Counted from the stretch's first letter, positions 1-8,690 are shown. The stretch: DNA of 64,000 bases from CAIXQW01 sp046049675 (GCA_046049675.1 JBJORA010000118.1:1-64000); one strand, 5' to 3'. Numbers and translations: made by a program. Notes: a model not told the origin generated them from the sequence alone.

Positions 1-78
1 TCAAGCACAATTATACACACTTTTTGAATTATTAACACCCCCTGGACCCCCATTATAATAATAGTAATAGTAAGCCAT
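1..78 (-). CDS. possible 25-residue small ORF, Tyr/Gly-rich
   Basis: An ATG at 78 opens a 25-codon frame whose TGA stop lies exactly at the window edge. The peptide has a run of six Tyr after Met-Ala, then an Asn-Gly-Gly-Pro-Gly-Gly patch, and ends Tyr-Asn-Cys-Ala. A purine-rich stretch (GAAAAAGAAAG) lies upstream. I do not recognise the sequence. Tyr-rich and Gly-rich composition with a terminal Cys resembles some ribosomal peptide precursors, but no maturation enzyme is visible nearby. It could equally be chance in low-complexity DNA. Confidence 0.2.
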   Translation of the reverse strand: MAYYYYYYNGGPGGVNNSKSVYNCA

Positions 79-218
79 TTTTAAACATTCTTTCTTTTTC
101 TTGATCCAAAGGCCCTCTGCGTACTACTTTGCGCGTTTTGCGGTTAAACACACGCAAACTCACACTCAAACACAAACACTATTCACGCACACGCTATTCG
201 CCTTTGCGATTAAAGAAA
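79..218. other. non-coding stretch, low complexity
   Basis: The DNA between the possible small ORF and the HAD gene is low-complexity, with repeated ACAC/CACTCAAACACAAAC-type sequence. I see no RNA gene, no strong hairpin and no recognisable ORF in it. Confidence 0.4.
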
Positions 219-839
219 CTACTTCGCCCGGAACACCTGCTCCATACTATTCTCAGGTGTAATATGTATACTACGAATACCTAACTTTTCTGCAGCCACG
301 ATATGCTGCGGACTATCGTCTAAAAAAAGTGTATCCTTTGCATCAAGCTGATTTTCTGTGAGTATCAACTCCCACGCAGCAGGATTCGGTTTACGTAAAC
401 CAATACGATGACTCAAATACACTTTATCGAAAAAGCCATGCAAACTTGGTTCGCCACATAGATCAAACAACATCTTGTTGTATGCACGCTCGTGCAAAAT
501 ATTGGTATTACTAAGCAAAAACATATTGTAGTGCAATTGCAGCTGCTTCAATATTTGTAAACGACGCAATGGAAAACTTACAAGTATACTATTCCATGCT
601 TCAATCACTTGCTGATGGGTAGTGCCAGCATTACACAAGGGCAATAATTCTGCTATAAATTTTTCCTCACTTACATGGCCTGTTTCAAAATCGTCGCTTA
701 AAGTATTTTGACTTGCCTTGCTAAAAATGTTTTCAAAATTTGCAATGCCTAGTTGCTTAAACGCTTGTACCGGCGCGTCGTAGTCTATGTTGAGAATTAC
801 ATTGCCTAAGTCGAAGATAATATGCTTTACGCCAGTCAT
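219..839 (-). CDS. HAD-superfamily phosphatase, YihX-like
   Basis: This is a HAD-IA family hydrolase of about 206 residues, probably a cytoplasmic sugar-phosphate phosphatase. Motif I is FDLGNV (Asp10 as nucleophile), motif II is LLSNTN, motif III is the RKP of GLRKPNP, and motif IV is FLDDSP. The DLGNV/LSNTN/LRKP/DD series matches the YihX (alpha-glucose-1-phosphatase-like) branch; the exact substrate is not readable from sequence. The ATG at 839 is preferred over an in-frame start at 914 because the family begins just before motif I and a TAnnTTTG element lies 8 bases upstream of 839. The longer version would overlap the divergent aminotransferase. The gene is monocistronic as far as visible. 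Confidence 0.85.
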   Translation of the reverse strand: MTGVKHIIFDLGNVILNIDYDAPVQAFKQLGIANFENIFSKASQNTLSDDFETGHVSEEKFIAELLPLCNAGTTHQQVIEAWNSILVSFPLRRLQILKQLQLHYNMFLLSNTNILHERAYNKMLFDLCGEPSLHGFFDKVYLSHRIGLRKPNPAAWELILTENQLDAKDTLFLDDSPQHIVAAEKLGIRSIHITPENSMEQVFRAK

Positions 840-847
840 GTTGGGCG

Positions 848-855
848 CAAAAGTA
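848..855 (-). promoter_or_regulatory. TAnnTTTG -7 element (TACTTTTG) for HAD gene
   Basis: This is an exact match to the Bacteroidota -7 consensus TAnnTTTG, ending 8 bases before the ATG at 839. A transcript starting a few bases downstream would have almost no leader. Confidence 0.5.
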
Positions 856-902
856 CGGTATAGAATTTTATACAAGCTGCCATAATCATGGAGCATGCCT
901 CC

Positions 903-910
903 TATATTTG
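903..910 (+). promoter_or_regulatory. TAnnTTTG -7 element (TATATTTG) for aminotransferase
   Basis: This is an exact TAnnTTTG match with only 4 bases (CCAC) to the ATG at 915. It supports 915 rather than 888 as the start and implies a leaderless mRNA. Confidence 0.5.
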
Positions 911-914
911 CCAC

Positions 915-2069
915 ATGCTACAAGGCTTTACAAGCAAGCTGCCGCGTGTAGGCAATACCATCTTTAGTACCATGAGTGCTTTGGCACTTGAGCATCAAGC
1001 GATTAATCTTGGGCAAGGTTTTGCAGACTATAGCATGAACCACAAGCTCTGCGATTTAGTGCACAAACATATGCTTGCAGACAAAAACCAATATGCACCA
1101 ATGCCTGGTGTGCCAGAATTGCGCCAAGCCATAAGCGAAAAGTTACAACATCTGTACAATTATACTTGTAGTTGGCAACAACAAATAACAATTACACCTG
1201 GTGGCACTTATGGCATTTACAATGCTTTGTGCACTGTTGTGCAGCCCGGCGATGAAGTGATAGTACTAGAGCCAGCTTACGATAGCTATGTGCCAAATAT
1301 TGAATTATGTGGTGGTGTGCCAGTATTAGTAGCTTTAGATACACCAAGCTTTGCGCCAAATTGGACACGCATACAAAACGCCATCACCAACCGCACAAAG
1401 GCCATTATCGTTAATACACCACATAACCCAGGCGGCTATTGTTTTACTACCGAGGACTGGCAACAACTTTACAATATTGTGCACGATAAAAATATTTATG
1501 TGATTAGCGATGAAGTATACGAGCATATTGTACTAGATGGCAAAGCACATCATAGTATTCTGGCACAGCCACATTTAGCAGCACATGCATTTGCTGTATT
1601 TAGTTTTGGTAAAGTATATCATAATACTGGATGGAAGTTGGGCTATGTTGTTGCCAACGAAGCGCTTAGCACTGAGTTTAGAAAAATACATCAATACTTA
1701 GCCTTTGCGTGCAATACACCTGTGCAATACGCACTAGCAGATTTCTTAGCAGACAAAAATGAGTACAGCGGTCTGCCTACTTTTTTTGAGCAAAAAAGAA
1801 ATATACTTTTAGATGGATTGGCAAGCAGTAAATTTATTGTTCATGCGCCAGCACAAGGCAGTTTTTTTCAAACGATAGATTATAGTGCTATTAGCAAAGA
1901 AGCCGATACACAATTTTGCGAACGCTTAGTATGCGATTATAAAATAGCAGCCATTCCTGTAAGTGCATTTTATCAAAACGCCAAAGACGATAAACTTATT
2001 CGATTGTGCTTTGCTAAGAAAGAAGAAACCCTCAATGCAGCTATAGAAAAATTACTAGCTGTAAAGTAG
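915..2069 (+). CDS. PLP aminotransferase class I/II, methionine aminotransferase-type
   Basis: This is a 384-residue fold-type I PLP enzyme that transfers the amino group from an amino acid (methionine-type, as in YbdL/kynurenine aminotransferase relatives) to a 2-oxo acid in the cytoplasm. Visible motifs are the substrate-loop LGQGFADY, the cofactor-binding PHNPGG, the DEVYEHI aspartate/tyrosine motif and SFGKVYHNTGWKLGY, which contains the Schiff-base lysine. A conserved C-terminal arginine lies in KLIRLCFAK. The start at 915 is chosen from family length and the promoter 4 bases upstream; an ATG at 888 would add 9 residues and overlap the -7 box. The gene is divergent from the HAD gene and convergent with the LytTR regulator (7-base gap). 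The subfamily call is from overall resemblance. Confidence 0.88.
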   Translation: MLQGFTSKLPRVGNTIFSTMSALALEHQAINLGQGFADYSMNHKLCDLVHKHMLADKNQYAPMPGVPELRQAISEKLQHLYNYTCSWQQQITITPGGTYGIYNALCTVVQPGDEVIVLEPAYDSYVPNIELCGGVPVLVALDTPSFAPNWTRIQNAITNRTKAIIVNTPHNPGGYCFTTEDWQQLYNIVHDKNIYVISDEVYEHIVLDGKAHHSILAQPHLAAHAFAVFSFGKVYHNTGWKLGYVVANEALSTEFRKIHQYLAFACNTPVQYALADFLADKNEYSGLPTFFEQKRNILLDGLASSKFIVHAPAQGSFFQTIDYSAISKEADTQFCERLVCDYKIAAIPVSAFYQNAKDDKLIRLCFAKKEETLNAAIEKLLAVK

Positions 2070-2076
2070 CGCAAAA

Positions 2077-2796
2077 CTACAAGCTCATCATATCTCGAAA
2101 CTTCACAGCTTGTCTGCGGCTTACTTCTATTTCTTCGCCACCGCGCAAGTACACGAGTAAGCCGCCATTGAGGTAAGGTTCAATATTTTTAATCCACTTC
2201 AAGTTAATGATATGCTTGCGATTAGCCCTAAAGAAAGTCTTATCATCGAGACGCTCTTCTAAGGCATTCAAGCTCTTCAAAATGAGTGGTTTGTTTTCGC
2301 CAAAGTACACTTTAGCATAGTTGCCAGCGCTTTCAAATAGGCGCACATCGCTTAAAGTTACAAACCAACATCTATCGCCATCTTTTACAAATACCTGATC
2401 TTCTTCGCTCAACATTTTACGTTGCTTACCCTCTTGGTCAGTTTGTATATTTTGCTTCACTTTAGCAATCGCTTCAGCCAAGCGTTTTGGATCAATAGGT
2501 TTCATTAAATAGTCGAGTGCATTGTGCTCAAATGCCTTTATTGCAAATTCGTCGTAAGCAGTACAGAAAACTACTTTGGGTGCATAGTCTAGTTCGCTTA
2601 ACAAATCGAAACCCGTCTTTTTGCCATCCAGCTGTATGTCTAAAAACAACAACTGTGGCTGATGCTCGGCGATATAGGCCAAAGCTTCTGCAAAGGAGCC
2701 AGCTTCTTCTACAATAATTTCTGGATGCTCGTTAAGCAAGCGCTTAAATTCGCTGCGTGCTAGTCGTTCGTCGTCGATGATGAGTGCCTTGATCAT
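2077..2796 (-). CDS. LytTR-family response regulator
   Basis: This 239-residue two-component response regulator has an N-terminal receiver domain (about 1-120) with acidic pocket D8/D9, phospho-acceptor Asp53 in LLFLDIQLDG, a conserved Thr in FCTAYDE and Lys in YLMKPID. A LytTR DNA-binding domain covers about 140-239 (FVKDGDRCWFV, FRANRKHIINL). Its ATG overlaps the TGA of the upstream histidine kinase gene (ATGA), so the two are translationally coupled and presumably cognate. Family members bind promoter direct repeats and often control envelope or virulence traits. The target here cannot be told from sequence. Confidence 0.95.
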   Translation of the reverse strand: MIKALIIDDERLARSEFKRLLNEHPEIIVEEAGSFAEALAYIAEHQPQLLFLDIQLDGKKTGFDLLSELDYAPKVVFCTAYDEFAIKAFEHNALDYLMKPIDPKRLAEAIAKVKQNIQTDQEGKQRKMLSEEDQVFVKDGDRCWFVTLSDVRLFESAGNYAKVYFGENKPLILKSLNALEERLDDKTFFRANRKHIINLKWIKNIEPYLNGGLLVYLRGGEEIEVSRRQAVKFRDMMSL

Positions 2797-3893
2797 GATG
2801 TTAATGGTTGATGTGTGTTTTGCTGTTGTATACTTTTTTGTTGTTGCAGTGGAATTGAAATTACAAGCTCAACTTCGCTGCTACTAACGTTGCTAATCTG
2901 CATGGTAGCTTCGGTGCCAAATACAAACGTGAGGCGCTGCTTGGTGCTGTCTAAACCAAAGCCACTGCTAAGGTGACTTGGCAAAATTCGTTCTGGGTTA
3001 AATTGTCCAGTATTACGAATGCATAAGAGATGCTTATCGTTTTCAATCTTACTTATTAGCACAATACGCCCTCCCCCACTAGTTGCGCTAATGCCGTGCT
3101 TTACTGCATTCTCACATAGTGTTTGCAACATTAAAGGTGGTACAGGTAGCTCAAGCGTATCACTTGCAATATTGTATTCACATTGCAAACGTTCTTCGTA
3201 GCGAATACCTTCTAAACTCAAATAGTCGCGCACTATTTCTAACTCTTTATTGAGTGGCACCGTTTCTACTTTATCTGCCATAATGCTGCTACGCAAAATG
3301 TTTGACAGCTGTGTAATGCTGCTTCTTGCGCGACTAGGGTCTTCGTCTACCAGGGCACGAATACTATTAAGTGCATTAAAGATAAAGTGCGGCTGCAAGT
3401 TGTTTTTAATTGACTTGATCTGCAAACTCTTTACATTGTTTTCCATTTGCAATTGATCTATCAATAGGTTTCGGTTGCGTTGTATAAATTTGATGATGTA
3501 GTAAATTAAATGCCACACACCAATCATTAACACCGATACAAAAAATACGCTGCTAAATCTATTGCCTGCTTCTAGCAAAAAGCTTTCGTGGTATAAAACG
3601 TCTAGCGCAAAACTATATACTGCACCAAGTAATATTGCTTGTACAGCAATGCTTACTAATACACGTGGCACAAGTTGCTCTGTGGGCAAGCGATGCCACA
3701 AGCGCTTGTAAATATAAATTCGCGACAAGTGCGTAACCGTCAATGCTAAGATGCCAAAGAGGACGTCAGCTATTACCGTTGTGCTAGCGTCATCTGCCTC
3801 ACGCGCTCTGCTATTAATGATGCTTAAAGCCACAAAAGTGCCCCAGCCAGTAAACTGACAAAGCCAATATTTCGTGTTGCTGTGTAAGCTCAT
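2793..3893 (-). CDS. LytS-type sensor histidine kinase
   Basis: This membrane sensor kinase of about 366 residues has four hydrophobic segments in its first 135 residues, followed by a short coiled coil. The His_kinase domain contains NNLQPHFIFNAL (phospho-acceptor His at about 169), and the C-terminal HATPase domain has LCENAVKHG (N box) and SGFGLDSTKQRL (G box). The ATG at 3893 is chosen over the in-frame start at 3920 because the latter lies in poorly conserved sequence. A TAnnTTTG match (3908-3915, minus strand) lies 14 bases upstream of 3893. It forms an operon with the LytTR regulator through a 4-base overlap. No large extracellular sensor domain is present, so the signal is probably sensed in or near the membrane. 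Confidence 0.92.
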   Translation of the reverse strand: MSLHSNTKYWLCQFTGWGTFVALSIINSRAREADDASTTVIADVLFGILALTVTHLSRIYIYKRLWHRLPTEQLVPRVLVSIAVQAILLGAVYSFALDVLYHESFLLEAGNRFSSVFFVSVLMIGVWHLIYYIIKFIQRNRNLLIDQLQMENNVKSLQIKSIKNNLQPHFIFNALNSIRALVDEDPSRARSSITQLSNILRSSIMADKVETVPLNKELEIVRDYLSLEGIRYEERLQCEYNIASDTLELPVPPLMLQTLCENAVKHGISATSGGGRIVLISKIENDKHLLCIRNTGQFNPERILPSHLSSGFGLDSTKQRLTFVFGTEATMQISNVSSSEVELVISIPLQQQKSIQQQNTHQPLTS

Positions 3894-3991
3894 CGTGTAC
3901 GCGATTTCAAAAGTAAGCAAAGTAAATTTATTGCAAATATGGCTTTACAAGAGCGGCTAGGCTAAAGGTTTAGTGGCAATATGTTTTCGTC

Positions 3992-4846
3992 TTAAGCAAG
4001 TCCAAGGACAGCGCAAAGCAGCAAGAAGATGCCAGAAACAAACAGTAAAGCATCTAATACGCCATAGTACCATCTATCGTTGCTAGTAGAAAAACTATAC
4101 TTAAGTGTAAAAGCCAAAGCCAAAACAGGCAATGCGTGTGCAATGATTGGAAGAAGCCCAATGCGATCGTAGCTATTGCTTAAAGCTACGCAAGCAAAGG
4201 CTAAAAGGATTTGTACCACAATAATCGCTATAGGATGGCTAATGAACTTCAGCAAGGACTTTATGCCAGCCTGAAGATCTATCCGCTTGTCTCGGAAGTC
4301 GAACACAAAACAAATAGCAAGTATCAGCCAAAATCGATACCACAAATAACTCGTTGCTGGCGAGATACTTTGTTTAGTTAGCAAAAATGGCAACAGTGAA
4401 GTGGCGTACCACCAGCCTAGCGTAAGGTAAATTGTTTTAGCAACCACATAAGGCCTTAGCTTAATAAAAATTGCTTGTGGTAACTTAGGAGCAGAGTATA
4501 AAAAAGTAAACACAACCAATGGCAAAAAGCACCATAGTGTATGCAATTGAAAGTTAATGCCAAAAACAACAAGCGCAACTAATGCAGCGATACTACACAG
4601 TATTATTAAGACTTGCCGATTAGCTAGACTCCACTGCTCTCTTTGCCTGTCTTGCGGTATATTGTCGGTAAAGTACCAGTGCAAACAATAAGCCGCGCAA
4701 GTTGCACTAGCAAGTAAAGTGTAGAAATACTTGTCTAAATGTATGCCAAAACTTGCAGCAGTACCATACATGGCTAGCGCTGCACCTACTGATATAAACA
4801 AATTGCTATAGAGCACAAAATCGAGGACCTTGCCCAGTACTTTCAT
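3992..4846 (-). CDS. UbiA-like polytopic membrane protein
   Basis: This is a 284-residue integral membrane protein with about eight hydrophobic segments, resembling the UbiA prenyltransferase superfamily. The second aspartate-rich motif is recognisable as FDFRDKRID (DxxDKxxD type), followed by the usual helical hairpin. The first motif (NDxxDxxxD) is not present; its expected place, after AYCLHWYFTD, carries only a loose Asp pair. It may therefore be an atypical or non-catalytic member, or a Bacteroidota subfamily with a different substrate. It lies 1 base downstream of the secreted-protein gene at 4848-6317 and probably shares its transcript. Confidence 0.6.
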   Translation of the reverse strand: MKVLGKVLDFVLYSNLFISVGAALAMYGTAASFGIHLDKYFYTLLASATCAAYCLHWYFTDNIPQDRQREQWSLANRQVLIILCSIAALVALVVFGINFQLHTLWCFLPLVVFTFLYSAPKLPQAIFIKLRPYVVAKTIYLTLGWWYATSLLPFLLTKQSISPATSYLWYRFWLILAICFVFDFRDKRIDLQAGIKSLLKFISHPIAIIVVQILLAFACVALSNSYDRIGLLPIIAHALPVLALAFTLKYSFSTSNDRWYYGVLDALLFVSGIFLLLCAVLGLA

Positions 4847-4847
4847 A

Positions 4848-6317
4848 TTACTTAAATCCTGGAGGGAAAGCCAATCTTGTAAAACTTAATTGTGTGTTGC
4901 TAACGCATGGCATAATAATTTCGTTCTCGCCAACTTGTACACTTTTTTGACAAATCAAAGTGCCTGCCACATTCGCTACATTGTTAAGCAAGCTATACTT
5001 CAATTCGCCATTAGGCGTTATTGTAACCAATTGCAGATCGGCGTCCATAGGATTTGCCATAAACAACACCTTAATATTATCGCGGCTAACCATGGTGCAA
5101 AAACTGCTGCGTACTCCTTCGTCGTTGGTACTTACTTGCAACTTATGTATTCTATTTTGCCACACGATAGAATCTTTTGCATCAAGCAGTAAGCAAAGGA
5201 TGTCGCCATGCGTATATTTTTTTTGTATAAATTCTGTAATGGTATTTGTTTGATCTACCACACCAAAGTCGCGTCGGAAAAAGTTTTGACTGCCACTCTC
5301 TTCGTAATCGTAAAACTCGGTTAAGTAGAGCAAGCCACCATTTTGAATAGGCATGGTTTTTTGCGGCACATAATTGTCAAATCCTTCGTGAGAGCTACTT
5401 GTCTCAGTTACATCTTCTTTTAGTGGGATTTTCCGCGGACTGGATTGTTGATGCGAATTAAGGTCTACAACTACTTTGTACAAATTACTCGACTTCTTTT
5501 TATAAAAAGTTTTGCTTTGCAGCAATACTGTTAGCGTCTGCAATTGTTCGCTAAGGCTGTATTGCGCACGATGGTAAGTATTGTCACCTAATGGCACCTC
5601 TGTAAGTGATTCAATCTTTGCAGTACCATAGCCGTATAACAATCCACTAATTTCCTTTTCTTCGCCATCGTACAAACTCATCAACATATTAATTTCGGCA
5701 TTGTCTCGCACTAGCACCGTAATATCAGGCTTTGTTGTGGTAATATTATAGCTAATGGTATTGCTATGTAACCTTTCTCCAGTAATCTTAAATGTCGTAT
5801 AGTGAAATACAACTTCGTCTTTTTCTTTATCAACTACGTTGTAATAGATGGCAAATACCTTCTTTTGGTCGCTTACGGCATAGCCAGTGAATTCACTATC
5901 CTTATTGACTTTTCTTGCATTTAATAACAGCGGCGTACCTACTATTTTAAAACTCTTATCGTATTGCACGTAATAGGTTTCGAGCGCATCGCCCTTCTTT
6001 TGCTCGAATATCAATGTTAGCCGGTCACCTGCTTTTATGAACTTATAATTATAGTGCTTTGCATTGAGGTAAGGTAAATCAATAATTGTGTCCTCATTCA
6101 TTTTGCTGTCGTAAAGCACAATCTCGCTATCCTCTTCGTAAATAAGACAAACTGCAGTGCGGCCAGCCACTTTACCAATAATGCTAAACTTGTCTTTAGG
6201 CGCCATAAGGTAATTACGGCTGTGATGCACCTCTGTAAGTTGCGCGTATGCCGTGGCGTACCCGCTAAGCACAAAGGCTAGTATGGCAAATGCTATGCGT
6301 GCAGCTCCGAATTGCAT
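4848..6317 (-). CDS. secreted protein of unknown function
   Basis: This 489-residue protein begins with a signal peptide (hydrophobic core about 8-22, cleavage likely after AYAQ). The mature part is beta-rich with repeated short strands, for example IVLYDSKMNED, TYYVQYDKSF and VVFHYTTFKI, which could be a beta-propeller-like fold, but I do not recognise a family. No T9SS tail is visible, so it is probably periplasmic or surface-attached by other means. A TAnnTTTG element 8 bases upstream of the ATG supports the start. The 1-base gap to the UbiA-like gene suggests a two-gene operon. Confidence 0.7.
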   Translation of the reverse strand: MQFGAARIAFAILAFVLSGYATAYAQLTEVHHSRNYLMAPKDKFSIIGKVAGRTAVCLIYEEDSEIVLYDSKMNEDTIIDLPYLNAKHYNYKFIKAGDRLTLIFEQKKGDALETYYVQYDKSFKIVGTPLLLNARKVNKDSEFTGYAVSDQKKVFAIYYNVVDKEKDEVVFHYTTFKITGERLHSNTISYNITTTKPDITVLVRDNAEINMLMSLYDGEEKEISGLLYGYGTAKIESLTEVPLGDNTYHRAQYSLSEQLQTLTVLLQSKTFYKKKSSNLYKVVVDLNSHQQSSPRKIPLKEDVTETSSSHEGFDNYVPQKTMPIQNGGLLYLTEFYDYEESGSQNFFRRDFGVVDQTNTITEFIQKKYTHGDILCLLLDAKDSIVWQNRIHKLQVSTNDEGVRSSFCTMVSRDNIKVLFMANPMDADLQLVTITPNGELKYSLLNNVANVAGTLICQKSVQVGENEIIMPCVSNTQLSFTRLAFPPGFK

Positions 6318-6325
6318 TGATGCGG

Positions 6326-6333
6326 CAAAGTTA
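6326..6333 (-). promoter_or_regulatory. TAnnTTTG -7 element (TAACTTTG)
   Basis: This is an exact consensus match on the minus strand, 8 bases before the ATG at 6317. It is the likely promoter of the 6317-3992 gene pair. Confidence 0.5.
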
Positions 6334-6437
6334 AGGGTTGCGATTGCAAACTAATTACAAAATAATTTTTTGGGCATTTACGTAAAATCTGCATGTGCGA
6401 GGGCTAGATATAGAAAAAGTGTATTCCCATAAAGTAA

Positions 6438-6465
6438 AAAAGGCACCACTTTCGTGATGCCTTTT
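6438..6465 (-). terminator. Rho-independent terminator after T9SS cargo gene
   Basis: An inverted repeat AAAAGGCA...TGCCTTTT with extra inner CAC/GTG pairs is followed by a T-rich tail on the minus strand. It sits 26 bases beyond the stop at 6491. Confidence 0.7.
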
Positions 6466-6490
6466 GAAATTAAATAATACTTAGAGATGA

Positions 6491-8407
6491 TTAACGTACT
6501 ACAGAAAGAGGTGCTGTAACGCGACCGCTCTTAGTAGTTAATGTTACATTGTATGTGCCAGCAGCTAGGTTGCTAATATCAAGTGTTTGCTCGTTAGTAC
6601 CTTGAGCAAGCTTAATGCTAGAAGCTTTAACTGTTTGACCCATACTGTTTGTAATTGCAAATTGAGCATCAGTGCCTTCTAAAGCAGTTATGTTGAAGTT
6701 TACAACTGTAGAAGCAGGATTTGGATAGAAAGTCATACCATCTACCTCTTTCATTTCTGAAGCAATATTAGTTACCAATGACATGCTATTGCTGTTTGCA
6801 ACAGCACCATTGTCTGTATTTACAATCAATAGGTGAGCATGTGTAACCCAAGCGCGAGAAGCATTTGGTAAAGTGTAAGTAAATGCCTTGGTATAAGGTG
6901 TACCAGCACTCATTGGCGCAGGTAAGCTGTTTGGTGTACCAGTAAAGCCATCAGCAATATATGTAGCAACGTGGTCGTACTTCATGTTTGCTGCTAGAAC
7001 TGGGTTTGGAAGATTTCTCCAGTTTACACCATTGTAAATAAGATCTTGAGAATTGCTGTAATAGTTTGCCTGATTCCATGTAGTACCAGTACCTGTTACA
7101 TTGTCCTCTGTAATTACAAAAGCCATGCGATAGTTACCTTTTAGATTTACGCTTGGTGTAAATGAACCAGTGCAGCTTAAAGAACTACCACTTAAAGTAC
7201 CTGTTAAAGCAACTGCACCATAACCAAAATCGTCCTTATGCTGTAAATAGTAAGCTGGCATTTGGCTTGGATCAATTTCGTCTTCGCGATTAGCCATACT
7301 ACTTGGATAGCCACCAATCAAAGTACCCATGCCTGCATCGTAAACTGATACCGTCATTGGATCGCCATTATGTACTGCAATAAGCGTAGTAGAGTTGCCG
7401 TAGTTTTTTTCCATGCTATCCATGTAAACCGCACCACGAGGGCACCATCCACACCATGTACCAGTACCTTCTTCAAAAGTAATTTTGTAGCTAGGCTTGT
7501 CTTGATAACTACCAATATCTGTCTTAGCGCTATCGTTAGTCATGTTAGCATCACCTGCTAACGCTGTCCAAAACTTAATGCTCTTATTTGCTACGCTGCT
7601 GAAAGTTGCAGGAACATTGTGTGTAAAAGTTTGCATTTGATAAGGAGCAACATTAATACCACTTAAAGTATAGTTGTTTGGCGCACCACCGTCGCTCCAC
7701 TTCAAATCAAGGCTAGTAATTGGTGTAGCACCATAGTTGAAGATAGTACCGTTAAAAGAAATACCAGCGCCGTTTACTTGTGTAAATGCTGCACGAGACT
7801 CAGATGTTGGACCGAATGCAACAATACCAGCATCTTTGTTAGGTAATACCTTTACTTCTACTTCGTCGATATTAAGTAAGAACTTATCTGTACTTTGATT
7901 TACAAACGCGATGTAAACGTTTTGACCAGCATAAGCTGACATGTTTACTGCATAATAAGCCCAACCGTTCTCAATTTGCTTATTGAAAATTGGCGCTGAT
8001 GTAAAGTTAGCAACAGCATTGCCAGTTGTTGAAGTATAAATCTTTAAAGAATCCATATATTGTGCATCTTGAGAAGCTGCTAAGAAAACTAGCCAATAGC
8101 CTGTTGTTGGGATATTGATTTGTGGTGTAACCATCCAATCGTTTGCCGTAGCAACAGTTGTAAACCACGAGCAAGACGTTGCATAACGATCTGTAGTGCC
8201 ACGGGTAATCCAACCATTAGCATTAAAAGCTGTTTGTAAGGTTGCTGATAGACTTGTGCTAACAGTAAGGCCATCCACATTATACTGCATCCAGCCTGTA
8301 GGCATGGCGGTACCTGCTGTGGTGTTGAAATTTTCGCTGAAGGCTGTTTGAGCCTGCGATACTGCAAACGATAGCAATGCAGTAAGCGTAAGTAAAATCT
8401 TTTTCAT
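6491..8407 (-). CDS. T9SS type-A cargo: choice-of-anchor-J plus Omp28-like protein
   Basis: This is a 638-residue exported protein. A signal peptide (1-19, ending VSQAQ) is followed by a choice-of-anchor-J/cleaved-adhesin-like jelly roll (about 20-190, with FSENFNT and DWMVTPQINIP). A CARDB-like linker precedes an Omp28-related thioredoxin-like region that begins with EEGTGTWCGWCPRG at about 310 and carries a CxxC pair. The protein ends with a T9SS type-A sorting domain of about 75 residues (FYPNPAS... GTYNVTL...). It would cross the outer membrane by T9SS and lose the tail. The CGWC motif suggests thiol chemistry or a structural disulfide. Hairpins bound both sides of the gene, so it is probably monocistronic. 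Confidence 0.85.
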   Translation of the reverse strand: MKKILLTLTALLSFAVSQAQTAFSENFNTTAGTAMPTGWMQYNVDGLTVSTSLSATLQTAFNANGWITRGTTDRYATSCSWFTTVATANDWMVTPQINIPTTGYWLVFLAASQDAQYMDSLKIYTSTTGNAVANFTSAPIFNKQIENGWAYYAVNMSAYAGQNVYIAFVNQSTDKFLLNIDEVEVKVLPNKDAGIVAFGPTSESRAAFTQVNGAGISFNGTIFNYGATPITSLDLKWSDGGAPNNYTLSGINVAPYQMQTFTHNVPATFSSVANKSIKFWTALAGDANMTNDSAKTDIGSYQDKPSYKITFEEGTGTWCGWCPRGAVYMDSMEKNYGNSTTLIAVHNGDPMTVSVYDAGMGTLIGGYPSSMANREDEIDPSQMPAYYLQHKDDFGYGAVALTGTLSGSSLSCTGSFTPSVNLKGNYRMAFVITEDNVTGTGTTWNQANYYSNSQDLIYNGVNWRNLPNPVLAANMKYDHVATYIADGFTGTPNSLPAPMSAGTPYTKAFTYTLPNASRAWVTHAHLLIVNTDNGAVANSNSMSLVTNIASEMKEVDGMTFYPNPASTVVNFNITALEGTDAQFAITNSMGQTVKASSIKLAQGTNEQTLDISNLAAGTYNVTLTTKSGRVTAPLSVVR

Positions 8408-8481
8408 CTCTCTTGAAGTATGTATTTATTTGAGCCTTAAAGGTACACGTATAATATAGGGGCAACAAACTTTTTATGGCA

Positions 8482-8511
8482 AAAAAATACCGCAAATCAA
8501 TATTTGCGGTA
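8482..8511 (-). terminator. terminator after bTHX gene
   Basis: A perfect 10-bp inverted repeat TACCGCAAAT/ATTTGCGGTA (8488-8511, 4-base loop) is followed on the minus strand by a run of T (8481-8487). It lies between the bTHX stop and the T9SS cargo start. Confidence 0.8.
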
Positions 8512-8557
8512 AATAGAGCTGCAATAAGCCTTTTTTTGCTGTAAGGCCTGATTTTAC

Positions 8558-8662
8558 TTATGCCTTCTTTGTAAATGCATTCTTTACTTTACGCGGACGG
8601 TGCTTACCAAAGCTACCTGCGAAACGCTTACCTTTCTTAGTTTTTTTATCTCCTCTGCCCAT
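8558..8662 (-). CDS. 30S ribosomal protein bTHX
   Basis: This 34-residue, very basic protein begins MGRGDKKTKKGKRF, continues AGSFGKHRPRK and ends NAFTKKA. It matches the small bTHX (S31-type) protein that sits in a cavity of the 30S head in Thermus and is widespread in Bacteroidota. It is short enough to be missed by ordinary gene callers. It lies between two hairpin terminators and has its own TATCTTTG promoter element (8683-8690), so it is a one-gene unit downstream of HU. A leader of about 20 bases is expected. Confidence 0.9.
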   Translation of the reverse strand: MGRGDKKTKKGKRFAGSFGKHRPRKVKNAFTKKA

Positions 8663-8682
8663 AAATTTTTGTTTTAGGACGG

Positions 8683-8690
8683 CAAAGATA
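8683..8690 (-). promoter_or_regulatory. TAnnTTTG -7 element (TATCTTTG) for bTHX, abutting HU terminator
   Basis: This is an exact TAnnTTTG match on the minus strand, directly next to the T-run of the HU terminator (8691-8721) and 20 bases upstream of the bTHX ATG. Confidence 0.5.

Noticed and set aside
1003..1526. Minus-strand open frames within the aminotransferase gene
   Set aside because: They are antisense to conserved PLP-enzyme motifs, with hydrophobic composition expected from the reverse of that sequence.
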